Origin: Sphingomonas sp. C3-2
GTDB lineage: Bacteria > Pseudomonadota > Alphaproteobacteria > Sphingomonadales > Sphingomonadaceae
Reading direction: 5' to 3'
DNA length: 64,000 nt
Assembly: GCF_033025475.1 (NCBI RefSeq)
Contig: NZ_CP130322.1
Coordinates: 2,237,001 to 2,301,000, forward strand
Shown here: positions 16,576 to 25,704 of the stretch, piece by piece
How the letters are laid out: each line of letters begins with the position of its first letter
Position numbering within the stretch: the stretch's first letter is position 1
Program-made: the position numbers and the translations under genes
The notes under the pieces: model-generated
Told to the model about the DNA's origin: nothing
What the model saw: the letters and a program-made list of their open reading frames with translations, nothing else
Databases searched by the model: none

Positions 16576-18033
16576 ATGAAAGCACGATCGATCATGCTGA
16601 TGCTCGCGGCGCTGGGGCTGGCGACCGCGCCGGCACGGGCGGAACGCAAGCCGGTGGATATCGCCATCACCGACGCCACCATCGTCGATGTCGAACAGGG
16701 CCGGACAATCCCGGGCCAGATGCTCGTCATCCGCGGCGAAGACATCGTCGCCGTCGGCCCCGCCGCCACGGTCGCGCGCGATTGGCGCGCGGCCCGCACG
16801 ATTTCGGCTAGGTCGCGCTATGTCATCCCGGGGCTATGGGACATGCACGTTCATTTCGGCGGCGGTCCTGAGCTTCTTGAGGAGAACAAGGCGCTCCTCC
16901 CGCTCTATGTGGCGCACGGCATCACCACGGTGCGCGATGCCGCGGGGGACATTCCCTATGACGTGCTCAAATGGCGCGAAGAGATCGCCAGCGGCACGCT
17001 GTTCGGCCCCCATCTGCTCACCTCGGGGCCCAAGATCGAGGGGCTGAAGCCGGTCTGGAAGGGCACGCTCGAAGCGGGCAGCCAGGCCGATGTCGATGCT
17101 GCACTCGCCCGGCTGCAGGGGCTGCGCGCCGATTTCGTCAAGATCACCGACAGCACGCTCGATCCCCAGCTTTTCCTCTATGCGGTGTCGCGCGCAAAGG
17201 CGCTGGGCCTCAATTCCTCGGGGCATATCCCGATGGCGCTCACCGTCCAGCAGGCCGCCGATGCCGGGCTCAGCTCGATCGAACATCTCGACTATGCCTA
17301 TAAGGCCGGGGTGAAGGACGAGGCGGCGATCGCCGCCGATTTCGCGGCCGGGCGGATCGACCGGGCGGAGGCGAACCGGCGGATCGACAGCGGGTTCGAC
17401 CGCGATGTCGCGATGGCCGCCTATCGCCGCTTCGCAGCCCAAGGCCTGTCGGTCACCCCGACGCTCAACGGCAGCCGCATCATCGCCTGGCTCGACAGCG
17501 ACGATCATGCCAGCGACGCCTATCTCGCCTATATCGGGCCAAAACTGCGCGAGACCTATAATTGGCGCGTCGAGCGCGCGGCCAAGGCCGATGCCGCTGC
17601 CATCGCCGCCCGTCACGCGCATTTCGACCGGATGGCCGCCGTGCTGCCGATGCTGGCCGAGGCCGGCGTCCCGATCATGGCCGGCACCGATGCGGGCTTC
17701 CTCAATTCGTTCAACTATCCCGGCATCGGCCTCCACGACGAACTCAGCCTGTTCGTCGCGCGCGGGCTGTCCCCGGCACAGGCGCTGAAGGCCGCCACCT
17801 GGGCTGGCCCGTCCTGGTTCGGCAAGCTCGATCGCTACGGCGCGCTGGCGGCGGGCAAGGCGGCGGATATCGTGCTGCTCAGCCAGAACCCGCTCGAGCG
17901 GATCGAGGCGACCCGCGCGATCGACAGCGTTATCCTGCGCGGCAAGCTCTACGACCGCGCCGCGCTCGATGCGATGCTCGCGGAAACGCGCACGAAAGTG
18001 GCCGCCTGGAACGCGGCGGCCAAGGCCAACTAA
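16576..18033 (+). CDS. secreted amidohydrolase, imidazolonepropionase/prolidase-like
   Basis: A 485-aa exported amidohydrolase. Residues 1-22 form a signal peptide ending ARA. The first metal site is MHVHFGG (H-x-H). Further family features are HGITTVRDAAGD, a candidate metal-binding Lys in FVKITDS, SSGHIPM, SIEHLDYAY, the aspartate in MAGTDAGF and the C-terminal GKAADIVLL. This matches the periplasmic imidazolonepropionase-like/Xaa-Pro dipeptidase group. ATG 16576 follows AGAGG; an earlier in-frame start would remove the signal peptide from the N-terminus. It converges on a Cds1-like gene only 5 nt away. Likely substrates are peptides or cyclic amides outside the cytoplasm. Confidence 0.85.
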   Translation: MKARSIMLMLAALGLATAPARAERKPVDIAITDATIVDVEQGRTIPGQMLVIRGEDIVAVGPAATVARDWRAARTISARSRYVIPGLWDMHVHFGGGPELLEENKALLPLYVAHGITTVRDAAGDIPYDVLKWREEIASGTLFGPHLLTSGPKIEGLKPVWKGTLEAGSQADVDAALARLQGLRADFVKITDSTLDPQLFLYAVSRAKALGLNSSGHIPMALTVQQAADAGLSSIEHLDYAYKAGVKDEAAIAADFAAGRIDRAEANRRIDSGFDRDVAMAAYRRFAAQGLSVTPTLNGSRIIAWLDSDDHASDAYLAYIGPKLRETYNWRVERAAKADAAAIAARHAHFDRMAAVLPMLAEAGVPIMAGTDAGFLNSFNYPGIGLHDELSLFVARGLSPAQALKAATWAGPSWFGKLDRYGALAAGKAADIVLLSQNPLERIEATRAIDSVILRGKLYDRAALDAMLAETRTKVAAWNAAAKAN

Positions 18034-18038
18034 GGGGG

Positions 18039-19133
18039 TTACGCCTGAAGCGGAAGGAAATGAGCCAACCGGTCGGTCTTTCCCTTCAGGCAGTGGCCGT
18101 GCGCCTCCATCCAGCCATCGTCGAAGCAGGTGGAGGCGTAACGATCCCCGTCATCGCACAATAGCGTGACGATCGCGCCGGTCTCGCCCGCCGCCACCAT
18201 CTCCTCGATCAGGTCTAGGCACGCATGCAGGTTGGTCCCCGTCGACGGGCCACAGCGGCGGCCCAGCACGCGGCTCAGATGCCGCGTCGCGGTAAGGCTC
18301 GCGGTGTCGGGCACCGCGATCATCCGGTCGATCACGCCGGGTACGAAGCTTGGCTCGACGCGCGGCCGTCCAATCCCCTCGATGCAACTGACCGGGCCCG
18401 AGACTTCGGTGATCGACGGATCGGCGAAATGGCGGTGGAACACCGAACGCTCGGGGTCCGCCACGCATAATTGCGTCGCGTGGCGGCGATAGCGGATAAA
18501 GCGCCCGATCGTCGCGGATGTGCCGCCCGTGCCCGCGCCGCAGACGATCCAGCGCGGGATCGGATCGGGCTCGTGTGCCAGCTGCGCAAAGATCGATTCG
18601 GCGATATTGTTGTTGCCGCGCCAGTCGGTTGCGCGCTCGGCATGGGTGAACTGGTCGAGATAGAGGCCACCGCTTTCGCGCGCGATCCGTTCGGCCTCGG
18701 CATAGACGGTGCGGGGATCGTCCACCTTATGGCAGCGGCCGCCATGATGGCGGATCGCCGCGATCTTCTCGGGCGATGTGCTTGCGGGCAGCACCGCGAC
18801 AAAGGGCAGCCCCAAAAGCCGCGCGAAATAGGCCTCCGAAACCGCAGTCGATCCCGAGGATGCCTCGACCACGGTCGTTCCGGGTCCGATTCGGCCGTTG
18901 CACAGCGCATAAAGGAACAGCGAACGCGCCAGCCGGTGTTTGAGGCTGCCGGTGGGGTGGCTCGATTCGTCCTTGAAATAAAGCCGGATGCCCGGGGCAT
19001 GCGCCAGCGGCACTTCGAGAAGGTGGGTGTCGGCGGAGCGATTCTGCTCGGCTGCCAGCTTCGCCACCGCCTGGGCATTCCAGGCGCGATCCGACGTCGC
19101 ATTCAGGGAACCGGGCGCAACACTCTCGAACAT
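18039..19133 (-). CDS. PLP-dependent cysteine synthase-family enzyme, Cds1-like
   Basis: A 364-aa fold-type II PLP enzyme. The PLP lysine is K65 in [11 protein letters not shown]. The substrate loop is [12 protein letters not shown] and the phosphate-binding loop is [13 protein letters not shown]. The order and spacing match the cysteine synthase superfamily, and the long form with [14 protein letters not shown] resembles mycobacterial Cds1, a cysteine desulfhydrase. Cysteine synthase or cystathionine beta-synthase activity cannot be excluded. The gene is monocistronic, between a convergent amidohydrolase and tRNA-Glu. Confidence 0.75.
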   Translation of the reverse strand: MFESVAPGSLNATSDRAWNAQAVAKLAAEQNRSADTHLLEVPLAHAPGIRLYFKDESSHPTGSLKHRLARSLFLYALCNGRIGPGTTVVEASSGSTAVSEAYFARLLGLPFVAVLPASTSPEKIAAIRHHGGRCHKVDDPRTVYAEAERIARESGGLYLDQFTHAERATDWRGNNNIAESIFAQLAHEPDPIPRWIVCGAGTGGTSATIGRFIRYRRHATQLCVADPERSVFHRHFADPSITEVSGPVSCIEGIGRPRVEPSFVPGVIDRMIAVPDTASLTATRHLSRVLGRRCGPSTGTNLHACLDLIEEMVAAGETGAIVTLLCDDGDRYASTCFDDGWMEAHGHCLKGKTDRLAHFLPLQA

Positions 19134-19309
19134 TCAACCTCCGCATCATGGATATCGCGCCGGACGGGCGGCGCGCGGCCAAGGATAGGGAGCGGCGAAT
19201 CAAAAGGCACGCGGAATAAGATCATGCGCATCGCCGCGCAGGAACAGCCGCTGATGTTTTTAAGTAAAAATATGTTTGGGAGAGTAAAGGCGCTGGCGCT
19301 GTATGTTTG

Positions 19310-19358
19310 CACCATTTTACAAGAGCGACTATTTAAAGTCGTGCTCTTGTAAATGGTG
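19310..19358. repeat. long inverted repeat overlapping the tRNA-Glu 3' end
   Basis: CACCATTTTACAAGAGC (19310-19326) is mirrored by GCTCTTGTAAATGGTG (19343-19358), with one extra T in the left arm and an internal GACT/AGTC pairing. The right arm includes the encoded CCA end of tRNA-Glu. On the minus strand this is an AT-containing hairpin at the tRNA 3' end, perhaps for termination or processing. There is no clear T-run. Confidence 0.6.
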
Positions 19359-19428
19359 ACCCCTACGGGAATCGAACCCGTGTTTCAGCCGTGAAAGGGC
19401 CGCGTCCTAACCGCTAGACGAAGGGGCC
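19354..19428 (-). tRNA. tRNA-Glu (UUC)
   Basis: The minus strand starts GGCCCCT and ends AGGGGTC-A-CCA, giving a 7-bp acceptor stem with CCA encoded. The anticodon loop reads CTTTCAC, so the anticodon is UUC for glutamate. The T arm contains GGTTCGAATCC. Length is 75 nt with CCA. Confidence 0.96.
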
Positions 19429-19512
19429 GTGTGCCTGTGAGGGGGCATCTACGGGCAACCGGATCATCGGTCAAGGCGGGTAATGCGTTTTTTTTGATGT
19501 CGGATTAAATTT

Positions 19513-21282
19513 TTAATCAAACCATGCGGCGTCCTCGATGTGGATCTCCGCGGCGGGGCGGCTGGCCCAGTCGTCGATGCGTGCGCGGCCGGCGATCCAT
19601 AGCCGGCGATCGCGCGGCGCGGCGAGCAGCGCCTGCCCCAGCGCGGTCTCGGCGGAGCGGAAGGCGACGGCCTTGATCTGGCGGCCGTCATCGCCCGCCA
19701 GGATCACGCGGACATGCCCGCCGCTCCCCACCTGATCGGCGCGGATGATCCGCACGGGGCCCGCCGCGACGCGCGGCGCGGGCCAGCCCATGCCATAAGG
19801 GCCACCCGCTTCCAGCGCCTCGACCAGCGCGGGGGTCACCCCGCCGGGCGCCAGCACCGCGTCGAGCAGCAGCGCGCGTTCGCCCTGCGCGCGCACGATG
19901 TCGCTCTCCAGCCGTGTGTCGAGGAAATCCGAAAATGCCTCGATCCGGTCTTCGGCGATCGTCAGCCCCGCCGCCATCGCATGGCCGCCGCCCGCCACCA
20001 GCAGCCCGTGATCCTTCGCCGCCAGCACCGCACTGCCCAGATCGACCCCGCCGATCGATCGCCCCGAACCCTTGCCCACGCCATCATCATCGAGCGCGAT
20101 GACGATCGCCGGGCGGCCGAGCTTTTCCTTCAGGCGCCCCGCCACGATGCCGATCACGCCGGGGTGCCAGCCGCGCCCCGCCACCACGGTCACCGCGCGG
20201 TTGCCCTTGGACAGCGCGGCCTGCTCGGCGCCTTCCTGCACCAGCATCTCGATCGCGCGGCGCTCTTCGTTGAACTGGTTGAGTTCCTCGGCGATGAGGC
20301 GCGCTTCTTCGGGGTCTTCGGTGGTCAGCAGGCGGACGCCCAGATCGGATTTGCCGACGCGCCCGCCCGCGTTGATCCGGGGCCCCAGCGCAAAGCCGAG
20401 ATCGCTGCACGTCGGCGCGCGGGTGAGGCGCGATGCTGCGATCAGCGCGTTGAGCCCGATATTGCGCCGCTGCGCCATCACCTTCAGCCCCTGCGCCACA
20501 AAGGCCCGGTTGAGGCCCTTGAGTGCGGCGACATCGGCCACCGTGCCCAGCGCCACGATGTCGAGCAGGTCGAGCAGCTTGGGCTCGGGGCGCTCGGCGA
20601 ACCAGCCGCGCGTGCGCAGTTCGCGCACCAGCGCCGCGCCCAGCAGAAAGGCAACCCCCACCGCCGCCAGATGGCCGTGCGCGGCGGCGTCATCGGCCTC
20701 GTCGAGCCGGTTCGGATTGACGAGCGCATGCGCGACAGGAAGCGCGCTCGCGCATTTGTGGTGGTCGACCACGATCACATCGACGCCCGCGGCCTTCGCC
20801 ATGTCGAGCGCGTCGAATGCCTGCGCGCCGCAATCGACGGTCACGATCAGCGTCGATCCACCCTGCGCCAGCCGCACAAGCGCTTCGCCCGAGGGGCCAT
20901 ATCCTTCCATCAGCCGGTCGGGGATATAGGCGCGCGCCTCAAGGCCAAGCTCGCGCAGCAGGCGGATGAGCAGCGCGGCCGAAGTCGCGCCGTCGACATC
21001 GTAATCGCCAAATATCGTCACCTGCTCGCGCGCGGTCACCGCATCGGCCATGCGCGCCGCCGCGCGTTCCATGTCCTGGAAGATCGAGGGGTTGGGCATG
21101 AACGCGCGGATGCTCGGCTTGCGGTGCGCCTCCAGTTCCTCGCGCGGGCAGCCGCGGGTCAGCAGCAGCTGCGCCACCAGGTCGTCCGGCGTGAAATTCT
21201 CGTCGCGCGCATCGGCTTCGGTGCCGCGCCAGCGCCAGGGCTGGCCGAGAATGGAAGTGGAGATGTTGAGCGCAGGCTGCAT
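19513..21282 (-). CDS. recJ: single-stranded-DNA-specific exonuclease RecJ
   Basis: A 589-aa RecJ, the 5'-3' single-strand exonuclease used in recombination and mismatch repair. DHH-family motifs are clear: DYDVDG at residues 93-98, TVDCG at 148-152, DHH at 173-175. The DHHA1 region includes RINAGGRVG, WHPGVIGIVAGRL and GGGHAMAAG. I start at ATG 21282 (MQPALNIS); a longer frame to 21327 has no support. Length matches bacterial RecJ. Confidence 0.95.
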   Translation of the reverse strand: MQPALNISTSILGQPWRWRGTEADARDENFTPDDLVAQLLLTRGCPREELEAHRKPSIRAFMPNPSIFQDMERAAARMADAVTAREQVTIFGDYDVDGATSAALLIRLLRELGLEARAYIPDRLMEGYGPSGEALVRLAQGGSTLIVTVDCGAQAFDALDMAKAAGVDVIVVDHHKCASALPVAHALVNPNRLDEADDAAAHGHLAAVGVAFLLGAALVRELRTRGWFAERPEPKLLDLLDIVALGTVADVAALKGLNRAFVAQGLKVMAQRRNIGLNALIAASRLTRAPTCSDLGFALGPRINAGGRVGKSDLGVRLLTTEDPEEARLIAEELNQFNEERRAIEMLVQEGAEQAALSKGNRAVTVVAGRGWHPGVIGIVAGRLKEKLGRPAIVIALDDDGVGKGSGRSIGGVDLGSAVLAAKDHGLLVAGGGHAMAAGLTIAEDRIEAFSDFLDTRLESDIVRAQGERALLLDAVLAPGGVTPALVEALEAGGPYGMGWPAPRVAAGPVRIIRADQVGSGGHVRVILAGDDGRQIKAVAFRSAETALGQALLAAPRDRRLWIAGRARIDDWASRPAAEIHIEDAAWFD

Positions 21283-21373
21283 GATCGATGAAACTTCGCA
21301 AATAAAGGCCGGCAAACGGGCCGGCATGGGTTGAACTTCAGGCAGCAGTATAGCGCGCCGCCCGGTAAATGGA

Positions 21374-22171
21374 TCAGAGGAAGAAGCTGCCTTCCATCAC
21401 GGTCACGCACGCGCCCGACAGCCGGGCCCGCGCCCCGTCGAGCGCGCAGCCCAGATGCCCGCCGCGCGCAGACGCCTGGAACGCGGTGAAGCGCTCGTGC
21501 CCCAGCCGCGCGGCCCAAAAGGGGGTAAGCGCCGCGTGCGCCGATCCGGTCACCGGGTCCTCGTCGATGCCCCAGGCCGATACGAAGACGCGGCTGGCGA
21601 TATCGGCGGTCGATCCCGGCGCGGTCACGATCGCCATCGTGTCGATCTTTGCCAGCGCGGCAAAATCGGGCGCGGTGGCGCACACGGCGGCCTCATCGTC
21701 GAGCAGTATGATATGCGCAGGGTCGGCCGCGCCCTGGCTTACAAATATCGGCGTCTCGGGCGGAAGGCCGAGCGCGGCGAGCAGCGGCGCGTTGGTCGTC
21801 TCCGCGGTCGTCACGGCGGGCAGGTCGAGCGCATAGCCGCTCTCGGCGCGCGTTACCGTCAATATCCCCGCCTTGCGCGTCCGGAAGCGGACGATCTCGC
21901 GGCGCGGATCGCCCGACAACACGACATGCCCCGCCGCCAGCGTCGCATGGCCGCACATCCCCACTTCGCGCGTCGGCGTGCACCAGCGCAGCTCGAAATC
22001 GGCATCGCCGGTCGTGGGCAGCAGATAGGCGGTTTCGGACAGATTATTCTCCATCGCGATCGCGATCAGCAGTTCGTCGGCCGGCCATGCGTCGAGCGGC
22101 ATCACCGCCGCCGAATTGCCGCCAAAGGGCTTGCTGGCAAAGGCATCGACCTGCGTGATCGGCACTCTCAT
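21374..22171 (-). CDS. PhzF-family isomerase/epimerase
   Basis: A 265-aa PhzF-like protein with the diaminopimelate-epimerase fold. Hallmarks are an N-terminal QVDAF, GNSAAV, the catalytic Glu46 in NNLSETAYL, CGHATLAAG and the C-terminal GIDEDPVTGSAHAAL. Family members isomerise or epimerise small metabolites, but most have no known substrate. Its ATG overlaps the stop of the CDF transporter (TGA/ATG), so it is translated after that gene. No phenazine genes are nearby, so phenazine synthesis is not implied. Confidence 0.85.
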   Translation of the reverse strand: MRVPITQVDAFASKPFGGNSAAVMPLDAWPADELLIAIAMENNLSETAYLLPTTGDADFELRWCTPTREVGMCGHATLAAGHVVLSGDPRREIVRFRTRKAGILTVTRAESGYALDLPAVTTAETTNAPLLAALGLPPETPIFVSQGAADPAHIILLDDEAAVCATAPDFAALAKIDTMAIVTAPGSTADIASRVFVSAWGIDEDPVTGSAHAALTPFWAARLGHERFTAFQASARGGHLGCALDGARARLSGACVTVMEGSFFL

Positions 22172-23106
22172 TCGGGTGTCTCCCTCAGCTCTTCGTCGTC
22201 TTCGCCCAGCCGGTCGATCCGGCCTTCGGGGTCGAGATGGATGAGGATCTCGGCCTTGGGGAAGGCCGCCTCCAGATCGCGCTCGATCCGCTCGGTGATC
22301 CGGTGCGCTGCAGACACGGTCATGTCGCCCGGCACCCAGATATGGAACTGGACGAAATCCTGCGCGCCGCTCGATCGGGTCCGCAGGTCGTGGATCGATC
22401 CGGGCGGGGCGCTGCGTGCGGCCACTTCCAGCAGCTGTTGGCGCCGGCTTTCGGGCCATTCCTTGTCCATCAGCTGGTTGATCGCTGCGGTCGATGCGCG
22501 CATCGCGCCGAACAACAGCCACGCCGCGATCAGCACGCCGAACACCGGGTCCGCGCCCGTCACGCCGGCGAACTGATCAAGCAGCAGCGCGAGGATGACC
22601 GCGCCGTTCAGCAGCAGGTCGGACTGGTAATGGACATTGTCGGCGGTGATCGCGATCGATTGGGTCTGGCGGATCACATGGCGTTGATAGACGATCAGGC
22701 CCAGCGTCGCGATCAGCGCCGCCACCGATACGCCAATACCATATTCGGCATTGGCGGAAACATTGCCCTCGATCAGCCGCCGCACCGCCTGAATCGCGAT
22801 GCCGCAGGCCGAAATCGAAATAAGGATCACCTGGAACAGCGCGGCGAGCGCCTCGGCCTTGCCGTGCCCGAAACGGTGGCGGTTGTCGGCGGGCTGCGCG
22901 GCATAGCGCACCGAAAACAGCGTCACCAGCGAGGCGACAAGGTCGAGCCCGGTATCCGCCAGCGATCCGAGCATCGCGACCGACCCGGTGATCCACGCCG
23001 CCCAGCCTTTGAGCGCGAGCAGGAGGATCGCGACCGCAACGCTGGCCAGCGCGGCCCGCCGGGTGAGGATCGCGTCACTCACGGATAGAGCAGCCCCATC
23101 GTCCAT
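22168..23106 (-). CDS. cation diffusion facilitator (FieF-like divalent metal exporter)
   Basis: A 312-aa CDF family transporter with six predicted membrane helices and a cytoplasmic C-terminal domain. Metal-site motifs are SLADTGLDL in helix 2, HRFGHGKAE after helix 2 and DNVHYQSDLLLN in helix 5. The C-terminal half has the HIWVPGDMTVSAAHRITERI type beta-alpha fold. It probably exports Zn2+ or Fe2+ in exchange for protons. The gene overlaps pdxH upstream by 28 nt and phzF-like downstream by 4 nt. Confidence 0.88.
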   Translation of the reverse strand: MDDGAALSVSDAILTRRAALASVAVAILLLALKGWAAWITGSVAMLGSLADTGLDLVASLVTLFSVRYAAQPADNRHRFGHGKAEALAALFQVILISISACGIAIQAVRRLIEGNVSANAEYGIGVSVAALIATLGLIVYQRHVIRQTQSIAITADNVHYQSDLLLNGAVILALLLDQFAGVTGADPVFGVLIAAWLLFGAMRASTAAINQLMDKEWPESRRQQLLEVAARSAPPGSIHDLRTRSSGAQDFVQFHIWVPGDMTVSAAHRITERIERDLEAAFPKAEILIHLDPEGRIDRLGEDDEELRETPE

Positions 23107-23669
23107 CCGGTTTCGGTGCGGGTGAAAAGCCGGCGTTCATGCAGCCGGTGTTCGCGGTCCTGCCAGAATTCGATGCGTTCGGGGCGCACGCAATATCCCG
23201 ACCAGTGCGGCGGGCGGGGGACATCCTGCCCCTCGAACCGGGCCTGAATCGCATCGAAGCGTGCCTCGAACGTCTCGCGTGCGTCAAGCGGGCGGGATTG
23301 TTCGGATGCCCAGGCGCCCAGCTGGGAATCGCGGCTGCGCGTTGCGAAATAGGCATCGGCCACTTCGGGAGTGACGGGGCTGATCGCCCCCTCGATCCGT
23401 ACCTGGCGGCGCAGCGATTTCCAGTGGAACAGCAGCGCGACATGCGGGTTCGATGCGATTTCGCTCGCCTTGCGGCCTTCCTGGTTGGTGTAGAAGACAA
23501 AGCCTTCGGGGCCATGCCCCTTCAGCAGCACCATGCGCACCGAGGGGTGCCCGTCGGGCGTCGCGGTGGCAAGCGCCATGGCGTTCGAATCGTTGATCTC
23601 GTGCTGCCGCGCCTCGGCATACCACTGGTCGAACTCGGAAAAGGGATCGATGCTCATGGCTTTTGCCAT
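23079..23669 (-). CDS. pdxH: pyridoxamine 5'-phosphate oxidase
   Basis: A 196-aa PdxH, which oxidises pyridoxamine- or pyridoxine-5'-phosphate to PLP with FMN. Motifs include ATPDGHPSVRMVLLKG, FYTNQEGRKASEI, RRQVRIEG, SRDSQLGAWAS and the C-terminal WSGYCVRPERIEFWQ with HERRLF. Start is uncertain: ATG 23669 or 23657 both fit, and neither has a strong ribosome-binding site; an upstream in-frame start at 23717 is less likely. It heads the pdxH-CDF-phzF overlapping unit and is divergent from the DnaJ-like gene. Confidence 0.93.
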   Translation of the reverse strand: MAKAMSIDPFSEFDQWYAEARQHEINDSNAMALATATPDGHPSVRMVLLKGHGPEGFVFYTNQEGRKASEIASNPHVALLFHWKSLRRQVRIEGAISPVTPEVADAYFATRSRDSQLGAWASEQSRPLDARETFEARFDAIQARFEGQDVPRPPHWSGYCVRPERIEFWQDREHRLHERRLFTRTETGWTMGLLYP

Positions 23670-23767
23670 AAACGATCGTGGCGGTAGAGGGAAACGGGCG
23701 TCTTGAAGATTCGCCATCGATGCCGATCTTGTTGTGCGAGCGAAAGAACCAAGCCAAATAGAGAACC

Positions 23768-24730
23768 ATGGCAGCAGATCCCTACGTTACCCTTGGTGTC
23801 CAGCGCGGCGCGAGCGAGGCCGATATCAAAAAGGCCTATCGCAAGCTGGCGAAGGAGCATCACCCCGATCGCAACAAGGACCGTCCCGATGCGGCGGACC
23901 GGTTTGCAAAGATCACGTCGGCTTATGATTTGCTGACGGACAAGGACAAGCGTGCGCGTTTCGATCGCGGCGAAATCGATGGCGACGGCAACCCCACCGC
24001 GCCCTTCGGCTTTGGGGGCGGCCCCGGCGGCGGCGGCTTCGGCCAGCAGCGCGGCGGCCCTGGTAATTTCGAATTCGGCGATGACGGCGTCGATCTCGGC
24101 GATATTTTCGATGGTCTGTTCGGCGGCGGCGGTGGTCGTCGCGCGGGCGGCGGTGGCGGCGGAGGCTTTGGCGGTTTCGGTCGCGGGCGGCAGGCGCCCC
24201 CGGCCAAGGGCGCGAATGTCGCTTACCGCATGGCGGTGTCGTTCGAGGATGCCGCCGCGCTCAAGCCGCAGCGGATCACGCTGCAGGACGGCAAGACGAT
24301 CGACCTGAAACTTCCCGCCGGTGTCGAAAACGGCACCCAGATGCGGCTTTCGGGCAAGGGCCAGCCGGGCCCCGGCGGCGCGGGCGACGCGATCGTCACG
24401 ATCGAGGTGCGCCCGCATAATTTCTATCGCCGCGACGGGGATAATGTCCGGCTCGATCTGCCCGTCTCGCTCAAGGAAGCGGTGCTCGGCGGCAAGGTAA
24501 AGGTGCCCACCGTCGATGGCCCGGTCATGCTCGCCATCCCCAAGGGCACAAGCTCGGGCAAGACGCTGCGTCTCAAGGGCAAGGGTTTCCACGCCAAGGG
24601 CGGCGGGCGCGGCGATCAGCTGGTGACGCTGATGGTCGACATTCCGGCCGATGACGCCGCGCTCACCCAGTTCGCCGAAAGCTGGACCGGCGACGCGGAT
24701 CGCAACCCAAGGGCGGGGCTGGGCGTATAG
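23768..24730 (+). CDS. DnaJ-like co-chaperone (CbpA/type II)
   Basis: A 320-aa J-domain protein. The J domain occupies residues 5-68 with HPD at 32-34. A Gly/Phe-rich linker (about residues 75-145) follows, then two C-terminal substrate-binding domains. There is no CxxCxGxG zinc finger, so this is a type II (CbpA-like) co-chaperone, not DnaJ itself. It would stimulate DnaK ATPase and bind unfolded clients. The linker contains long glycine runs, including six or more consecutive Gly. It is 5 nt from the BrkB-family gene. Confidence 0.88.
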   Translation: MAADPYVTLGVQRGASEADIKKAYRKLAKEHHPDRNKDRPDAADRFAKITSAYDLLTDKDKRARFDRGEIDGDGNPTAPFGFGGGPGGGGFGQQRGGPGNFEFGDDGVDLGDIFDGLFGGGGGRRAGGGGGGGFGGFGRGRQAPPAKGANVAYRMAVSFEDAAALKPQRITLQDGKTIDLKLPAGVENGTQMRLSGKGQPGPGGAGDAIVTIEVRPHNFYRRDGDNVRLDLPVSLKEAVLGGKVKVPTVDGPVMLAIPKGTSSGKTLRLKGKGFHAKGGGRGDQLVTLMVDIPADDAALTQFAESWTGDADRNPRAGLGV

Positions 24731-24735
24731 ACTGA

Positions 24736-25704
24736 ATGCGGGAAGACCACCCCCATTCGCCGGAAGCGCGCCGCAAGCGTCTGAGCCACCGTGCAAAAAG
24801 CGCGGTTCGCGACGGCATTTCGCGGGTGCGCCCCGGAACCTATCCGTTCACCGTCGCCAAGCGCGTGGTGGTGGGGGTGTTCGACGATGGCTTCGTCCAT
24901 GCCGGCAACCTCGCCTATCTCGCGCTGGTCGCGCTCTTTCCATTCTTCATCGTCGCCGCCGCCGTGGCGCGGCTGGTCGGGCGCACCGAAGACGGGCTCG
25001 CCACGGTCAACGCCTTTCTCCAGACGGTGCCGCCGCGCGTCGCGCAGGTGCTCGAAACCCCGATCAACGACGTGCTCACCGCGCGCACGGGATCGCTCCT
25101 CTGGCTCGGCGCGCTGATCGGGCTGTGGACGACGGGCAGCTTCATCGAATCGATCCGCGACATTTTGCGCCGGGCGTACGGCGTCAAATATTCGCGCCCT
25201 TTCTGGGAATATCGGCTGGTTTCTATCGGGTTGATCATCGCCTCGGTGGTGCTCGTGATGTTCGCGTTCAGCGCGCAGGTCCTGCTCGTGGGCATCGAAA
25301 AATTCGTCCAGGCCTATTTGCCGTTCGAGGCAGAGGCGTTTCCGCTCCTCTCGGTCTCGCGCGTCGCGCCGGCCTTTGCGATGTTCGGCGCTTTCTTCAT
25401 GCTTTTCGCGTCGTTAACCCCCGGCGCGTACCGCGGGCCGCGCTATCCGAAATGGCCCGGCGCGCTCTTCGTCACCCTCTGGTGGCTGGGCGTGACGGAA
25501 CTGCTGCCGATCGCGCTGGGCAGCGCCACCAGCTATGATCTCACCTATGGCAGCCTTGCCGGCGTGATGATCGCGCTCATTTTCTTCTATCTTGTCGGCT
25601 TCGGCGTGGTAATCGGGGCCGAGCTCAACGCCGCGCTTGCAGAGACGCCGATAACGGCGGAGGAGGGCAGTGCGGCTTACGACGAAAAAATGGAGGAATT
25701 GTGA
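24736..25704 (+). CDS. YihY/BrkB-family inner membrane protein
   Basis: A 322-aa membrane protein with six predicted helices between residues 50 and 300 and a charged N-terminus. Family features are GNLAYLALVALFPFFIV, a WTTGSFIESIRDIL segment and SYDLTYGSLAGVMIALIFFYL. The family was once thought to include RNase BN, but its molecular role is unsettled. The stop overlaps the fabI GTG start, so fabI is translationally coupled. Confidence 0.85.
   Translation: MREDHPHSPEARRKRLSHRAKSAVRDGISRVRPGTYPFTVAKRVVVGVFDDGFVHAGNLAYLALVALFPFFIVAAAVARLVGRTEDGLATVNAFLQTVPPRVAQVLETPINDVLTARTGSLLWLGALIGLWTTGSFIESIRDILRRAYGVKYSRPFWEYRLVSIGLIIASVVLVMFAFSAQVLLVGIEKFVQAYLPFEAEAFPLLSVSRVAPAFAMFGAFFMLFASLTPGAYRGPRYPKWPGALFVTLWWLGVTELLPIALGSATSYDLTYGSLAGVMIALIFFYLVGFGVVIGAELNAALAETPITAEEGSAAYDEKMEEL

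Noticed and set aside
21374-22171. Phenazine biosynthesis
   Set aside because: The PhzF-family protein stands alone; no phzA-G genes are nearby.
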